Shown here in pieces: positions 31,670-39,880 of a stretch of 46,724 nt of DNA. Source of the stretch: HGM11416 sp045596285 (lineage in GTDB: Bacteria; Bacillota; Clostridia; Christensenellales; Borkfalkiaceae); NCBI GenBank assembly GCA_045596285.1, contig JAZOCA010000110.1, positions 1 through 46,724 on the forward strand, given 5' to 3'. A program made the translations under genes and the position numbers. A model generated the notes under the pieces. It searched no databases. It had not been told where the DNA came from and was given only the letters and a program-made list of their open reading frames with translations. The number at the start of each line of letters is the position of its first letter. Within the stretch, counting starts at the first letter, position 1.

Positions 31670-32296
31670 ATGGCTAACGTAAAAGTATATAACATGCAAG
31701 CAAAGGAAGTTGGTGCTATCGAACTTAACGAAGCGCTCTTCCAAATGGAATATAACGAACCTCTAATTCACCAAGCAGTAGTAACCCGTCTTGCAAACGA
31801 AAGACAAGGTACTAAAAGCTCTCTTACCAGAAGCGAAGTAAGAGGTGGTGGTAAGAAGCCTTACCGTCAAAAAGGTACTGGTAACGCTCGTCAAGGTTCA
31901 ACTAGAGCACCTCAATGGATTAAGGGTGGCGTAGTATTCGCTCCTAAGTCAAGAGATTTCTCTAAGAAGATGAACGTAACTGCAAGAAGAACCGCTATGT
32001 TCTCTGCACTTTCTAAAAAGGTTGCAGACGGCGAATTCTACGTTATTGACGAAGTTGCAGTAGCAAACGGCAAGACTAAAGAAATGGTTGCATTCTTAGA
32101 AGCATTCAAGTTTGAAAAGAGCGTGCTTATCGTAATGTGCAACTCTGATGAAAAAGTTATCAGAGCAGCAAGCAACCTTGAAAAACTTCAAACTCTCCCT
32201 GTAGAACAACTTAACACTTACGATATCGTTAAGAATGCAGTTGTTGTTCTCGCTAAGGGATCTGTTGAAAAATTACAGGAGGTTTACGGAGAATAA
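31670..32296 (+). CDS. rplD: 50S ribosomal protein L4
   Basis: The 208-residue protein has the L4 core KSSLTRSEVRGGGKKPYRQKGTGNARQGSTRAPQW-type loop (residues about 45-80) that lines the exit tunnel, seen here from TKSSLTRSEVRGGGKK onward. L4 represses its own operon in gamma-proteobacteria; whether it does here is unknown. Its TAA overlaps the ATG of rplW by one base, so L4 and L23 are coupled. Confidence 0.97.
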   Translation: MANVKVYNMQAKEVGAIELNEALFQMEYNEPLIHQAVVTRLANERQGTKSSLTRSEVRGGGKKPYRQKGTGNARQGSTRAPQWIKGGVVFAPKSRDFSKKMNVTARRTAMFSALSKKVADGEFYVIDEVAVANGKTKEMVAFLEAFKFEKSVLIVMCNSDEKVIRAASNLEKLQTLPVEQLNTYDIVKNAVVVLAKGSVEKLQEVYGE

Positions 32297-32586
32297 TGGA
32301 AGCAAGAGATATTATTATTGCCCCCGTTCTTACCGAAAAGAGCTATCAAGATATCGAAAGCAAAAAGTACGTTTTCCGCGTTGCTAAAAACGCTAACAAA
32401 ACGGAAATCAAAGCAGCAGTAGAAAGCATTTTTGAAGTAAGTGTAGAATCAGTTCACACAGTTAACTGCCGCGGTAAGAAGAAAAGAATGGGTAGATACG
32501 AAGGTTACACCCCCGCTTATAAGAAAGCAATCGTAAAACTTAAAGAAGATAGCAAGGCAATTGCATTCTTTGAGTCATTGTCCTAA
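32296..32586 (+). CDS. rplW: 50S ribosomal protein L23
   Basis: The 96-residue protein begins IIIAPVLTEKSYQ and has VNCRGKKKRMGRYEGYTP. L23 lies at the tunnel exit and docks trigger factor and SRP. GAGGTTTACGGAG at the end of rplD supplies the ribosome binding site for this overlapping start. The protein is of normal length. Confidence 0.97.
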   Translation: MEARDIIIAPVLTEKSYQDIESKKYVFRVAKNANKTEIKAAVESIFEVSVESVHTVNCRGKKKRMGRYEGYTPAYKKAIVKLKEDSKAIAFFESLS

Positions 32587-32604
32587 GTAGGAGGAAGATA
32601 GAAA

Positions 32605-33432
32605 ATGGCTATTAAGAGATATAAACCTACTTCAGCTGCACGCCGTTTTATGTCGGTAAGCAGTTATGAAGAAATCACCTGCACAAAGCCCGAAAGATCA
32701 CTTCTTGAAGACAAGAGACATACAGGTGGTAGAAATGCAAACGGTAGAATCACCGTAAGACATCACGGTGGCGGTAACAAGACCAAATACCGTATTATCG
32801 ATTTCAAGAGAAACAAAGACGGTATCCCCGCTGTTGTTAAAACTATTGAATACGATCCTAACAGAACTGCAAATATCGCTCTTTTACAATACGCAGATGG
32901 CGAAAAGAGATATATTATCGCTCCTATCGGTTTAACGGTTGGCGACAAAGTTTTAAGCGGTGAAACTGCAGATATTAAAGCAGGTAACGCTTTAAAGATT
33001 GAAAACATTCCCGTTGGTACAATGATTCATAACATTGAACTTCAACCCGGTAAAGGTGGTCAAATTGCAAGAGCAGCTGGTATGAGCGCTCAGCTTATGG
33101 CTAAAGAAGGTGCTTACGCACACGTTAAGATGCCTAGCGGTGAAATGAGACTTATCAACGTTAGATGTAAAGCTACCATCGGTCAAGTTGGTAACTTAGA
33201 TAACGAAATCGTAAGAGTTGGTAAAGCTGGTAAGAAGAGACATATGGGTATTAGACCTACCGTTAGAGGTTCTGTAATGAACCCCTGCGATCACCCCCAC
33301 GGTGGTGGTGAAGGACGCTCACCCATCGGTAGACCCGGTCCCGTTACTCCTTGGGGTAAACCTGCACTTGGCTACAAGACCAGAAAGAAGAAGAACAGAA
33401 CTAGTAAGTTCATTCTTAAGAGAGTGAACTAA
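32605..33432 (+). CDS. rplB: 50S ribosomal protein L2
   Basis: The 275-residue protein begins MAIKRYKPTSAARRFMSVSS and has the peptidyl-transferase proximal stretch VMNPCDHPHGGGEGRSPIGR, including the conserved histidine of HPHGGGEG. L2 is needed for subunit joining and peptide bond formation. AGGAGG lies 10 nt before the ATG. Sequence is typical. Confidence 0.98.
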   Translation: MAIKRYKPTSAARRFMSVSSYEEITCTKPERSLLEDKRHTGGRNANGRITVRHHGGGNKTKYRIIDFKRNKDGIPAVVKTIEYDPNRTANIALLQYADGEKRYIIAPIGLTVGDKVLSGETADIKAGNALKIENIPVGTMIHNIELQPGKGGQIARAAGMSAQLMAKEGAYAHVKMPSGEMRLINVRCKATIGQVGNLDNEIVRVGKAGKKRHMGIRPTVRGSVMNPCDHPHGGGEGRSPIGRPGPVTPWGKPALGYKTRKKKNRTSKFILKRVN

Positions 33433-33447
33433 GGAGGTCGCTGAGAA

Positions 33448-33720
33448 ATGAGTAGAAGTGTTAAAAAAGGACCTTTCATTCAACCCAAATTGCTTGAAAG
33501 AGTTGAAAAAATGAATGCCGAAAACAAAAAGTCCGTACTTAAAACTTGGTCAAGATCATCAACGATCTTCCCCCAAATGGTAGGTCATACTATCGCAATT
33601 TACGACGGCAGAAAGCACGTTCCCGTATACATCACGGAAGACATGGTTGGATGCAAGCTCGGCGAATTCGCTCCCACCAGAACATTCAAAGGCCACGCAG
33701 GCTCAAAGACTACGGGCTAA
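33448..33720 (+). CDS. rpsS: 30S ribosomal protein S19
   Basis: The 90-residue protein begins MSRSVKKGPFIQPKLLERVE and ends with the usual EFAPTRTFKGHAGSK. S19 forms a complex with S13 in the 30S head, next to the A-site tRNA. AAGGAGG lies 9 nt before the ATG. Standard position between L2 and L22. Confidence 0.97.
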   Translation: MSRSVKKGPFIQPKLLERVEKMNAENKKSVLKTWSRSSTIFPQMVGHTIAIYDGRKHVPVYITEDMVGCKLGEFAPTRTFKGHAGSKTTG

Positions 33721-33739
33721 TCGGAGGTAACAGAGTAAA

Positions 33740-34126
33740 ATGGCTGGAAATACCAAAAAGAAAACCCTGAGAATTCAGGAAACGAAAGATAGAAGACCCA
33801 GAGCGGTTGCCAAATACATCAGAATCTCTCCTTACAAAGTAAGAGTTGTTCTTGACCTTATCAGAGGTAAGAGTGTAGTAGAAGCTGTTGCTATTTTGGA
33901 AAACACGTCAAAGGCAGGGGCAGATCCCATTAAGAAAGTTGTTGAATCTGCTGCAGCAAACGCAGAACACAACCTTCAAATGAACAGAGGCGATCTTAAG
34001 GTTGCTGAATGTTATGCAGATATGGGCCCCACTTTAAAGAGAATGCAACCCGTAAGCAAAGGCAGGGGTTACAGAATTCTTAAAAGAACAAGCCACATCA
34101 CAGTTGTGCTTGACGCAATTAAGTAG
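33740..34126 (+). CDS. rplV: 50S ribosomal protein L22
   Basis: The 128-residue protein has VAKYIRISPYKVRVVLDLIRG, AAANAEHNLQMN and the tunnel beta-hairpin MQPVSKGRGYRILKRTSHI. Mutations in that hairpin change macrolide sensitivity in other bacteria. An N-terminal extension of about 20 basic residues (MAGNTKKKTLRIQETKDRRP) precedes the core. GGAGG supports the ATG. Confidence 0.96.
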   Translation: MAGNTKKKTLRIQETKDRRPRAVAKYIRISPYKVRVVLDLIRGKSVVEAVAILENTSKAGADPIKKVVESAAANAEHNLQMNRGDLKVAECYADMGPTLKRMQPVSKGRGYRILKRTSHITVVLDAIK

Positions 34127-34135
34127 GAGGACGCT

Positions 34136-34795
34136 ATGGGACAGAAAGTTAATCCGCACGGTTTAAGAGTAGGCGTTATTAAAGGCTGGGATACCCAGTG
34201 GTACGCTAACAAAAAAGATTTTGGTGCGAACGTTAAAGAAGATTACGAAATTAGAAAATTCCTTAAAAAGCAATACTATGCTGCAGCAGTTACCACTATC
34301 GGTATCGAAAGAGCAGCTAACAGAATTGCTATCACTATTCATACCGCTCGTCCCGGTGTTCTTATCGGTAAAGCAGGCGCAGAAGTAGAAGTAATTAAGG
34401 CAAGCATTGCAAAACTTACCAAAGGTAAACAGGTTGCTATTAACATTGTAGAAGTTAAGAAACCCGATTGCGACGCTCAACTTATTGCTGAATCTGTTGC
34501 AGGTCAACTTGAAAAGAGAGCATCATTCAGAAGATGTATGAAACAAGCTATTGGCAGAGCTATGCGTCTTGGCGTTAAAGGTGTTAAGATCATGGTTAGC
34601 GGAAGACTTGACGGTGCTGAAATCGCACGTAGCGAACAGTATCACGAAGGTTCTATTCCTCTGCAAACTCTCCGCGCAGACATCAACTACGGCTTCGCTG
34701 AAGCACACACCACTTTCGGTGTAATCGGCGTTAAGGTTTGGGTATACAATGGTGAAGTTCTTGGCGGAATTAAGAAACAAGGAGGCAACGCTTAA
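34136..34795 (+). CDS. rpsC: 30S ribosomal protein S3
   Basis: The 219-residue protein begins MGQKVNPHGLRVGVIKGWD, has the KH RNA-binding motif PGVLIGKAGAEVE (residues about 72-84), and the C-terminal RADINYGFAEAHTTFGVIGVKVW. S3 is part of the mRNA entry helicase site together with S4 and S5. GGAGG lies 6-8 nt before the ATG. Normal. Confidence 0.97.
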   Translation: MGQKVNPHGLRVGVIKGWDTQWYANKKDFGANVKEDYEIRKFLKKQYYAAAVTTIGIERAANRIAITIHTARPGVLIGKAGAEVEVIKASIAKLTKGKQVAINIVEVKKPDCDAQLIAESVAGQLEKRASFRRCMKQAIGRAMRLGVKGVKIMVSGRLDGAEIARSEQYHEGSIPLQTLRADINYGFAEAHTTFGVIGVKVWVYNGEVLGGIKKQGGNA

Positions 34796-34797
34796 TC

Positions 34798-35226
34798 ATG
34801 TTAATGCCTAAAAGAGTTAAAAGAAGAAAAGTACAACGCGGCAGAATGAAGGGTAAAGCACACAAGGGTAACGTTCTCGCATACGGCGAATTCGGCCTTG
34901 CTGCAGAAACTTGCGCGTGGGTTACTTCTAACCAAATAGAAGCTGCCCGTATCGCAATGACCAGATTCATTAAGCGTGGCGGTCAAGTATGGATCGATAT
35001 ATTCCCCCACAAACCTATCACAGCTAAACCTGCTGAAACTCGTATGGGTAGCGGTAAGGGTAGCGTAGAATACTGGGTAGCAGTAGTTAAACCCGGCAGA
35101 GTAATGTTTGAAATCGCCGGCGTTAACGAAGCAGATGCAAGAGAAGCTTTACGTCTCGCATCACACAAATTACCCTGCAAATGCAAAATCGTAAAGAAAG
35201 AAATTTCAGAAGGCGGTGAAGGCTGA
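34798..35226 (+). CDS. rplP: 50S ribosomal protein L16
   Basis: The 142-residue protein begins MLMPKRVKRRKVQRGRMKGK and holds FGLAAETCAWVTSNQIEAAR and MGSGKGSVEYWVAVVKPGR. L16 positions the A-site tRNA and is a late assembly protein. Its ribosome binding site lies inside the end of rpsC (AAGGAGG). The TGA overlaps the rpmC start by one base. Confidence 0.97.
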   Translation: MLMPKRVKRRKVQRGRMKGKAHKGNVLAYGEFGLAAETCAWVTSNQIEAARIAMTRFIKRGGQVWIDIFPHKPITAKPAETRMGSGKGSVEYWVAVVKPGRVMFEIAGVNEADAREALRLASHKLPCKCKIVKKEISEGGEG

Positions 35227-35423
35227 TGAAAGCAAAAGAAATTCATAATATGACAAATGACGAGTTAGCAACTAAGTTAGCTGGTCTTAAAGAGGAGCTT
35301 TTTAACCTTCGCTTCCGTCACGCAACCGGGCAACTCGAAAACCCCAACGTATTAAAGACGGTTAAGAAGGATATTGCCAGAGTTAAGACCGTAATTCGCG
35401 AACGCGAACTCAAGGCTAACTAA
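35226..35423 (+). CDS. rpmC: 50S ribosomal protein L29
   Basis: The 65-residue two-helix protein has EIHNMTNDELATKLAGLKEELF and FNLRFRHATGQLENP, then KTVKKDIARVKTVIRERE. L29 flanks L23 at the exit of the tunnel. Its ATG overlaps the L16 stop (TGATG), so translation is coupled. A GGTGAAGG sequence in rplP acts as ribosome binding site. Confidence 0.96.
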   Translation: MKAKEIHNMTNDELATKLAGLKEELFNLRFRHATGQLENPNVLKTVKKDIARVKTVIRERELKAN

Positions 35424-35440
35424 GGTGGAGGTAAAGAGTT

Positions 35441-35695
35441 ATGGAAAGAAATCTTAGAAAGGAAAGAGTAGGTTTAGTTTGCTCTGATAAGATGGATAAG
35501 ACTGTTGTAGTCGTAATCGAACAGAAGGCAAAACACCCCCTTTATAAAAAGACTATCACAACCACTGTTAAGTTCAAAGCACACGACGAAAATAACGAGT
35601 GTGGCGTAGGCGATAAAGTTAGAATCGTTGAAACCAGAAAATTGAGCAAAGACAAAAACTGGCGCGTTGCCGAAATTATTGAAAAGGCTAAGTAA
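35441..35695 (+). CDS. rpsQ: 30S ribosomal protein S17
   Basis: The 84-residue OB-fold protein begins MERNLRKERVGLVCSDKMDKT and has KHPLYKKTITTTVKFKAHDE and VRIVETRKLSKDKNWRV. S17 is a primary 16S rRNA binder in the 5' domain. GGTGGAGG precedes the ATG. Typical length and sequence. Confidence 0.97.
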   Translation: MERNLRKERVGLVCSDKMDKTVVVVIEQKAKHPLYKKTITTTVKFKAHDENNECGVGDKVRIVETRKLSKDKNWRVAEIIEKAK

Positions 35696-35713
35696 TAGGA
35701 GGAAGGAAGCAAT

Positions 35714-36082
35714 ATGATACAAGCTGAAACAAGATTAATTGCTGCCGACAACTCCGGCGCTAAGGAATTAAAATGTATTAAGGTACTCGGCGGTTCATTC
35801 CGTAAGTTCGGTAATATCGGTGACGTAATCGTTGCAAGCGTTAAGACTGCAACCCCCGGTGGCGCTGTTAAGAAAGGTGACGTTGTTAAAGCGGTTATCG
35901 TTCGTTCAACAAGCGGTTTACGTCGTGCAGACGGTACTCACATCAAATTTGATGATAACGCTGCTGTAATTATCGACGCGCAAAAACAGCCCAAGGGTAC
36001 TCGTATCTTTGGACCTGTTGCAAGAGAACTTCGTGAAAAAGATTACATGAAGATCGTTTCACTTGCACCCGAAGTGTTATAA
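35714..36082 (+). CDS. rplN: 50S ribosomal protein L14
   Basis: The 122-residue protein begins MIQAETRLIAADNSGAKEL and has KVLGGSFRKFGNIGDVIVA and RIFGPVARELREKDYMKIVS. L14 forms an inter-subunit bridge and is the target of the silencing factor RsfS. AGGAGG lies before the ATG. Nothing is unusual. Confidence 0.97.
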   Translation: MIQAETRLIAADNSGAKELKCIKVLGGSFRKFGNIGDVIVASVKTATPGGAVKKGDVVKAVIVRSTSGLRRADGTHIKFDDNAAVIIDAQKQPKGTRIFGPVARELREKDYMKIVSLAPEVL

Positions 36083-36096
36083 GGAGTGATTGAATC

Positions 36097-36486
36097 ATGA
36101 AAGTTAAAAAGAATGATACCGTTTGGGTTTTAACAGGTAAGGATAACGGTAAAACCGGTAAAGTTTTACGCGCTATTCCCTCTGAAAATAAAATCGTTGT
36201 AGACGGTGTAAACGTACAAAAGAAACATAAAAAAGCACGCTCTGCTCAAGATACCAGCGGAATTATCGAACAAGCTGGTCCTATCGATGCTAGTAACGTA
36301 TTAGTAGTTTGCCCCCACTGCGGTAAGGCAACCAGAGTAGGACATGCAGAAGTAGAAGGCAAGAAGGTTCGTGTTTGCAAGAAGTGCAAAGAAACTCTTG
36401 ACGTAAAGGCTGAAGCAAAGAAAGCACCCGCTAAAAAGGCAGCTGCTAAAAAAGCTTCAAAGAAAAACAAAGTTGAAGAAGCATAA
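36097..36486 (+). CDS. rplX: 50S ribosomal protein L24, with Lys/Ala-rich tail
   Basis: The 129-residue protein has the KOW motif (VKKNDTVWVLTGKDNGKTGKV). A zinc-ribbon-like set C72, C75, C94 and C97 (VCPHCGKATRVGH, VRVCKKCKE) follows. A tail of about 25 Lys/Ala residues (104-129) exceeds the usual length of about 105. L24 starts 50S assembly. GGAGTG precedes the ATG. The tail is probably disordered and may add rRNA contacts. Confidence 0.95.
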   Translation: MKVKKNDTVWVLTGKDNGKTGKVLRAIPSENKIVVDGVNVQKKHKKARSAQDTSGIIEQAGPIDASNVLVVCPHCGKATRVGHAEVEGKKVRVCKKCKETLDVKAEAKKAPAKKAAAKKASKKNKVEEA

Positions 36487-36500
36487 TGGAGGACTTCAAA

Positions 36501-37097
36501 GTGGCAGAAACAAAGACTCAGGTTGCTAAAGAAACTGCAACCGATTCAAAGTATGTTAGCAGAGTAAGAACGAAATATAACGAAGAAGTCGTTCCTGCTC
36601 TCATCAAAAAGTTTAACTATAAAAACGTTAACCAAGTTCCCAAACTAGTAAAAATCACCATCAACGGTGGTCTTGGCGACGTAAAAGATAACGCAAAAAG
36701 CGTACAACAAGTTCAACAAGAACTCACTCAAATTGCCGGTCAGAAGCCCGTTTTAACCACTGCTAAAAAGTCAGTTGCTAACTTCAAGGTAAGACAAGGC
36801 ATGAACGTAGGTATCAAAGTTACCTTACGTGGTGAAAGAATGTATGAATTCTTTGATAAATTAGTATCTATCGCTTTGCCCAGAGTAAGAGACTTCAAGG
36901 GTGTCCCCACGAAATCTTTTGACGGAAGAGGCAACTATGCAATGGGCGTTAAGGAACAACTTATCTTCCCTGAAATTCAATATGATCAGGTAGAAAAAGT
37001 TAGAGGTTTCGACCTTTGTTTCGTAACCACTGCAAACACAGACGAAGAAGCAAGAGAACTCTTAAGAGAACTCGGAATGCCCTTCAAAGCAGAGTAA
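36501..37097 (+). CDS. rplE: 50S ribosomal protein L5
   Basis: The 198-residue product has the L5 core from VSRVRTKYNEEVVPALIKKF onward with ITINGGLGDVKDNAK and the loop FDGRGNYAMGVKEQLIFPE. L5 binds 5S rRNA with L18. I chose GTG 36501, because GGAGG (36488-36492) lies 8 nt upstream. An ATG at 36486 overlaps the L24 stop but has no site of its own; it would add only MEDFK. Either start leaves about 20 residues more than E. coli L5 at the N-terminus. Confidence 0.93.
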   Translation: MAETKTQVAKETATDSKYVSRVRTKYNEEVVPALIKKFNYKNVNQVPKLVKITINGGLGDVKDNAKSVQQVQQELTQIAGQKPVLTTAKKSVANFKVRQGMNVGIKVTLRGERMYEFFDKLVSIALPRVRDFKGVPTKSFDGRGNYAMGVKEQLIFPEIQYDQVEKVRGFDLCFVTTANTDEEARELLRELGMPFKAE

Positions 37098-37108
37098 GGA
37101 GAACTGAT

Positions 37109-37294
37109 ATGGCAAAGAAATCAATGATAAATAAGCAGCAGAGAACGCCGAAGTTCTCTACGAGAGCATACACAAGATGCAGTATTTGCGGAAGACCTCA
37201 TTCAGTATTACGCAAATACGGAATTTGCAGAATATGCTTCAGAAACTTGGCTTACAAGGGCCAAATTCCCGGCGTTAAGAAAGCAAGCTGGTAA
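37109..37294 (+). CDS. rpsN: 30S ribosomal protein S14, zinc-binding form
   Basis: The 61-residue protein has C24, C27, C40 and C43 (CSICGRPHSVLRKYGICRIC), the short zinc form common in Gram-positive bacteria. The ATG at 37109 (MAKKSMINKQ) follows AAGGAGA; a longer frame upstream overlaps rplE and is rejected. S14 is placed late in the 30S head beside S3 and S10. Confidence 0.97.
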   Translation: MAKKSMINKQQRTPKFSTRAYTRCSICGRPHSVLRKYGICRICFRNLAYKGQIPGVKKASW

Positions 37295-37311
37295 GAGGAG
37301 GTAAAAAGAAT

Positions 37312-37701
37312 ATGACAGATCCTATTGCTGATATGCTTACCCGCATCAGAAATGCGCTGGTAGTTAAGCACGACGAGGTGGATATTCCTGCCTCTAATAT
37401 GAAGAAAGAAATCGCAAGAATTCTTCTTGCTGAAGGTTACATTAAAGGCTACGAACTCGTTGGCGAAAAGGGCGAAACCATTAGAGTTACCCTTAAGTAC
37501 GGCGCAAAGGGCGAAAAAGTAATCTCTGGCTTAAAGAGAATTTCTAAACCCGGCTTACGCGTTTACGCAGGTAGCCAAGAACTTCCCAAAGTTTTAGGTG
37601 GTTTAGGTATTGCAATCATCTCTACACCTAAGGGTGTTATGACCGATAAAGAAGCAAGAAAACTCCGTCACGGTGGCGAAGTACTTGCATACGTTTGGTA
37701 A
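37312..37701 (+). CDS. rpsH: 30S ribosomal protein S8
   Basis: The 129-residue protein begins MTDPIADMLTRIRNALVVKH and ends in RKLRHGGEVLAYVW with STPKGVMTDKEARK. S8 binds the central domain of 16S rRNA and represses the spc operon in E. coli, which may or may not hold here. GAGGAGG lies 9 nt before the ATG. Normal. Confidence 0.97.
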   Translation: MTDPIADMLTRIRNALVVKHDEVDIPASNMKKEIARILLAEGYIKGYELVGEKGETIRVTLKYGAKGEKVISGLKRISKPGLRVYAGSQELPKVLGGLGIAIISTPKGVMTDKEARKLRHGGEVLAYVW

Positions 37702-37717
37702 GGAGGTATAACGGTTT

Positions 37718-38257
37718 ATGTCAAGAATTGGTAAAGAACCCGTTGCTATCCCCGCAGGCGTAACGGTAAACGTTAATGAAAAAGAATTCACCGTAACCGG
37801 ACCTTTAGGAACTTTAACTCAGACATACGATCCTGCTATCACCATCAGCGTAGACGGTGCAGTAGCGCACGTAACCAGAGCAAACGATTTAGGTCCTGTA
37901 AGAGCAAAACACGGTTTATACAGAGTTTTACTTTCTAACATGGTAACCGGTGTTACTAAAGGATACGAAAAAGTATTAGTAGTAAACGGCGTTGGTTGGA
38001 AGGCTCAAGTACAAGGCAAAAAACTCGTATTAAACGTTGGTTTTTCTCACCCCGTAGAAATCGAAAGTCCCGAAGGAATCACCATTACTTGTCCTTCACA
38101 AACTGAAGTTTCTGTAAAGGGTATCGATAAAGTAGCTGTAGGTCAGATTGCCGCTAACATCAGAGCGATCAGACTTCCCGAACCTTATCACGGATACGGT
38201 ATCCGTTATAAAGACGAAGTTATCGTTCGTAAAGAAGGTAAGACTGCAGGTAAGTAA
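37718..38257 (+). CDS. rplF: 50S ribosomal protein L6
   Basis: The 179-residue protein has two related alpha/beta halves, MSRIGKEPVAIPAGVTVNV at the start and the signature GYGIRYKDEVIVRKEGKTAGK at the end. L6 lies near the sarcin-ricin loop. AAGGAGG precedes the ATG at normal spacing. Length is typical. Confidence 0.97.
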   Translation: MSRIGKEPVAIPAGVTVNVNEKEFTVTGPLGTLTQTYDPAITISVDGAVAHVTRANDLGPVRAKHGLYRVLLSNMVTGVTKGYEKVLVVNGVGWKAQVQGKKLVLNVGFSHPVEIESPEGITITCPSQTEVSVKGIDKVAVGQIAANIRAIRLPEPYHGYGIRYKDEVIVRKEGKTAGK

Positions 38258-38272
38258 AAGGAGTAATAAGGT

Positions 38273-38641
38273 ATGATTTCGAAACTTAATAAAAATCAAG
38301 ATAGAAAGAGAAGACACGCTAGAGTACGCCTTAAACTTTCCGGAACAGCAGAATGCCCCAGACTCAGCGTATACAGAAGCCTTAACCATATCTACGCACA
38401 AATTATTGACGACGTAAAGGGTGTAACCATTTGCGCATGTTCAACCGTAGAAAAAGAAGTTGTTAAGCTTATCGCTGATTTAGATAAGAAGGGCGCAGCA
38501 AAAGTAGTAGGTCAAGAACTTGCTAAGAAAGCACTTGCAAAGGGCGTAAGCGCCGTTGTATTTGACAGAGGCGGTTACCTTTATACCGGAAGAGTGGCAT
38601 CACTCGCAGACGGCGCAAGAGAAGCCGGACTTAAGTTTTAA
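38273..38641 (+). CDS. rplR: 50S ribosomal protein L18
   Basis: The 122-residue protein has RKRRHARVRLKLSGTAECPRL, SLNHIYAQIIDD and FDRGGYLYTGRVASLADGAR. It binds 5S rRNA together with L5. AAGGAG precedes the ATG. Standard position between L6 and S5. Confidence 0.97.
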   Translation: MISKLNKNQDRKRRHARVRLKLSGTAECPRLSVYRSLNHIYAQIIDDVKGVTICACSTVEKEVVKLIADLDKKGAAKVVGQELAKKALAKGVSAVVFDRGGYLYTGRVASLADGAREAGLKF

Positions 38642-38656
38642 GGGAGGCAATAAGAG

Positions 38657-39178
38657 ATGGCAAGAGATAATAACAGACCTCAAAGAAGACAAGAAGCTAA
38701 CGACGGTCTTATTAAAAAACTTATCTGCGTTAACCGTGTAACCAAGGTTGTTAAGGGTGGTCGCAAAATGCGTTTTGCAGCACTCGTAGTAGTTGGTGAC
38801 GGCGCAGGCAAAGTAGGATGCGGTATGGGTAAAGCAAACGAAGTACCCGAAGCAATCGAAAAAGCAACTGCACAAGCAAAGAAGAGCATGAAACCCGTAG
38901 CGTTACTCGGCAACACCATTCCTCACGAAGTTGTTGCAAAGTTCGGTAGAGGTCAAGTAATAATGCTCCCTGCTGAAGAAGGTACCGGTGTTATCGCAGG
39001 TGGTCCCGTTCGTGCCGTAATGGAAGCAGTTGGTATTACAAATATCAGAACGAAATCTCACGGAACTAACAACCCCATCAACATGGTTAAAGCCGTTATC
39101 TGCGGACTTTCTGAATTAAAGACTGCAGAACAGGTAGCAGCGCTCCGCGGCAAAACCGTTGAAGAGATTCTCGGTTAA
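38657..39178 (+). CDS. rpsE: 30S ribosomal protein S5
   Basis: The 173-residue protein has the double-stranded RNA-binding fold (LICVNRVTKVVKGGRKMRFA) and VGCGMGKANEVPEAIEKA, then GIKDIRTKSHGT-type NIRTKSHGTNNPINMVKA. S5 works in decoding fidelity with S4. AGGGAGG precedes the ATG. Normal length. Confidence 0.97.
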   Translation: MARDNNRPQRRQEANDGLIKKLICVNRVTKVVKGGRKMRFAALVVVGDGAGKVGCGMGKANEVPEAIEKATAQAKKSMKPVALLGNTIPHEVVAKFGRGQVIMLPAEEGTGVIAGGPVRAVMEAVGITNIRTKSHGTNNPINMVKAVICGLSELKTAEQVAALRGKTVEEILG

Positions 39179-39192
39179 GGAGGCGTACAACA

Positions 39193-39387
39193 ATGGCTAA
39201 TGAAAACAATGCTATCGTAAAAGTAACTCTTGTTAAGAGTGTTTCCGGTAGATTAAAAAATCAGCAGGCTACAGTTGCTGCTCTTGGACTTCACAAAATT
39301 GGTCAGTCAAAAGAGTTCAAGGATAGCCCGACTCTTCAAGGTATGCTTACTAAAGTTGCGCACCTAGTTAAAGTCGAAAAGCAGTAA
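39193..39387 (+). CDS. rpmD: 50S ribosomal protein L30
   Basis: The 64-residue protein carries VKVTLVKSVSGRLKNQQATV and GLHKIGQSKEFKDSPTLQGM, the usual L30 core, with a short N-terminal MANENNA. AAGGAGG lies 8-9 nt before the ATG. Its position between S5 and L15 is standard. Confidence 0.95.
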   Translation: MANENNAIVKVTLVKSVSGRLKNQQATVAALGLHKIGQSKEFKDSPTLQGMLTKVAHLVKVEKQ

Positions 39388-39410
39388 TTCACAAGGAAGG
39401 TTTATTTATT

Positions 39411-39857
39411 ATGAGAATAGATACGTTACAACCTGCTGAAGGTTCAAGAACTTCTCAAAAGAGACTCGGTAGAGGTACCGGTTCAGGTCTCGGCAAGACC
39501 AGTGGTAAAGGTCACAAAGGTCAATGGGCAAGAAGTGGCGGCGGTGTTCGTCCTGGTTTTGAAGGCGGTCAAATGCCTTTAACCCGTAGAGTTCCCAAGA
39601 GAGGTTTTAAAAACCACTTCAGAAAGGAATATGCAATCGTAAACGTTGGAATGCTTGAAAATTTTGAAGCAGGTTCAGTTGTAGATTACGATGCACTTTA
39701 TGTAGCTGGCTACATTAAAGAAGTAAAAGGCGCTATCGGCCTTAAGGTTTTAGGTAGCGGAGAACTTACAAAAGCTTTAACCGTTAAAGCTGCAAAGTTT
39801 TCAGAAAGCGCAAAGTCTGCTATTGAAAAAGCAGGCGGTACTTGCGAAGAAAACTAA
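39411..39857 (+). CDS. rplO: 50S ribosomal protein L15
   Basis: The 148-residue protein has the Gly-rich N-terminal extension GRGTGSGLGKTSGKGHKGQ that threads into 23S rRNA, followed by FEGGQMPLTRRVPKRGF and ITVKA-like LTVKAAKFSESAK. AAGGAAGG lies before the ATG. Typical. Confidence 0.97.
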   Translation: MRIDTLQPAEGSRTSQKRLGRGTGSGLGKTSGKGHKGQWARSGGGVRPGFEGGQMPLTRRVPKRGFKNHFRKEYAIVNVGMLENFEAGSVVDYDALYVAGYIKEVKGAIGLKVLGSGELTKALTVKAAKFSESAKSAIEKAGGTCEEN

Positions 39858-39880
39858 TTGCGTGATACGGAGGGCGAAAA

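Noticed and set aside
36486..36500. ATG 36486 as start of rplE
   Set aside because: The only good ribosome binding site (GGAGG, 36488-36492) lies downstream of it and fits GTG 36501.
37016..37108. N-terminal extension of S14
   Set aside because: It overlaps rplE in another frame; AAGGAGA precedes ATG 37109, and 61 residues is the family length.
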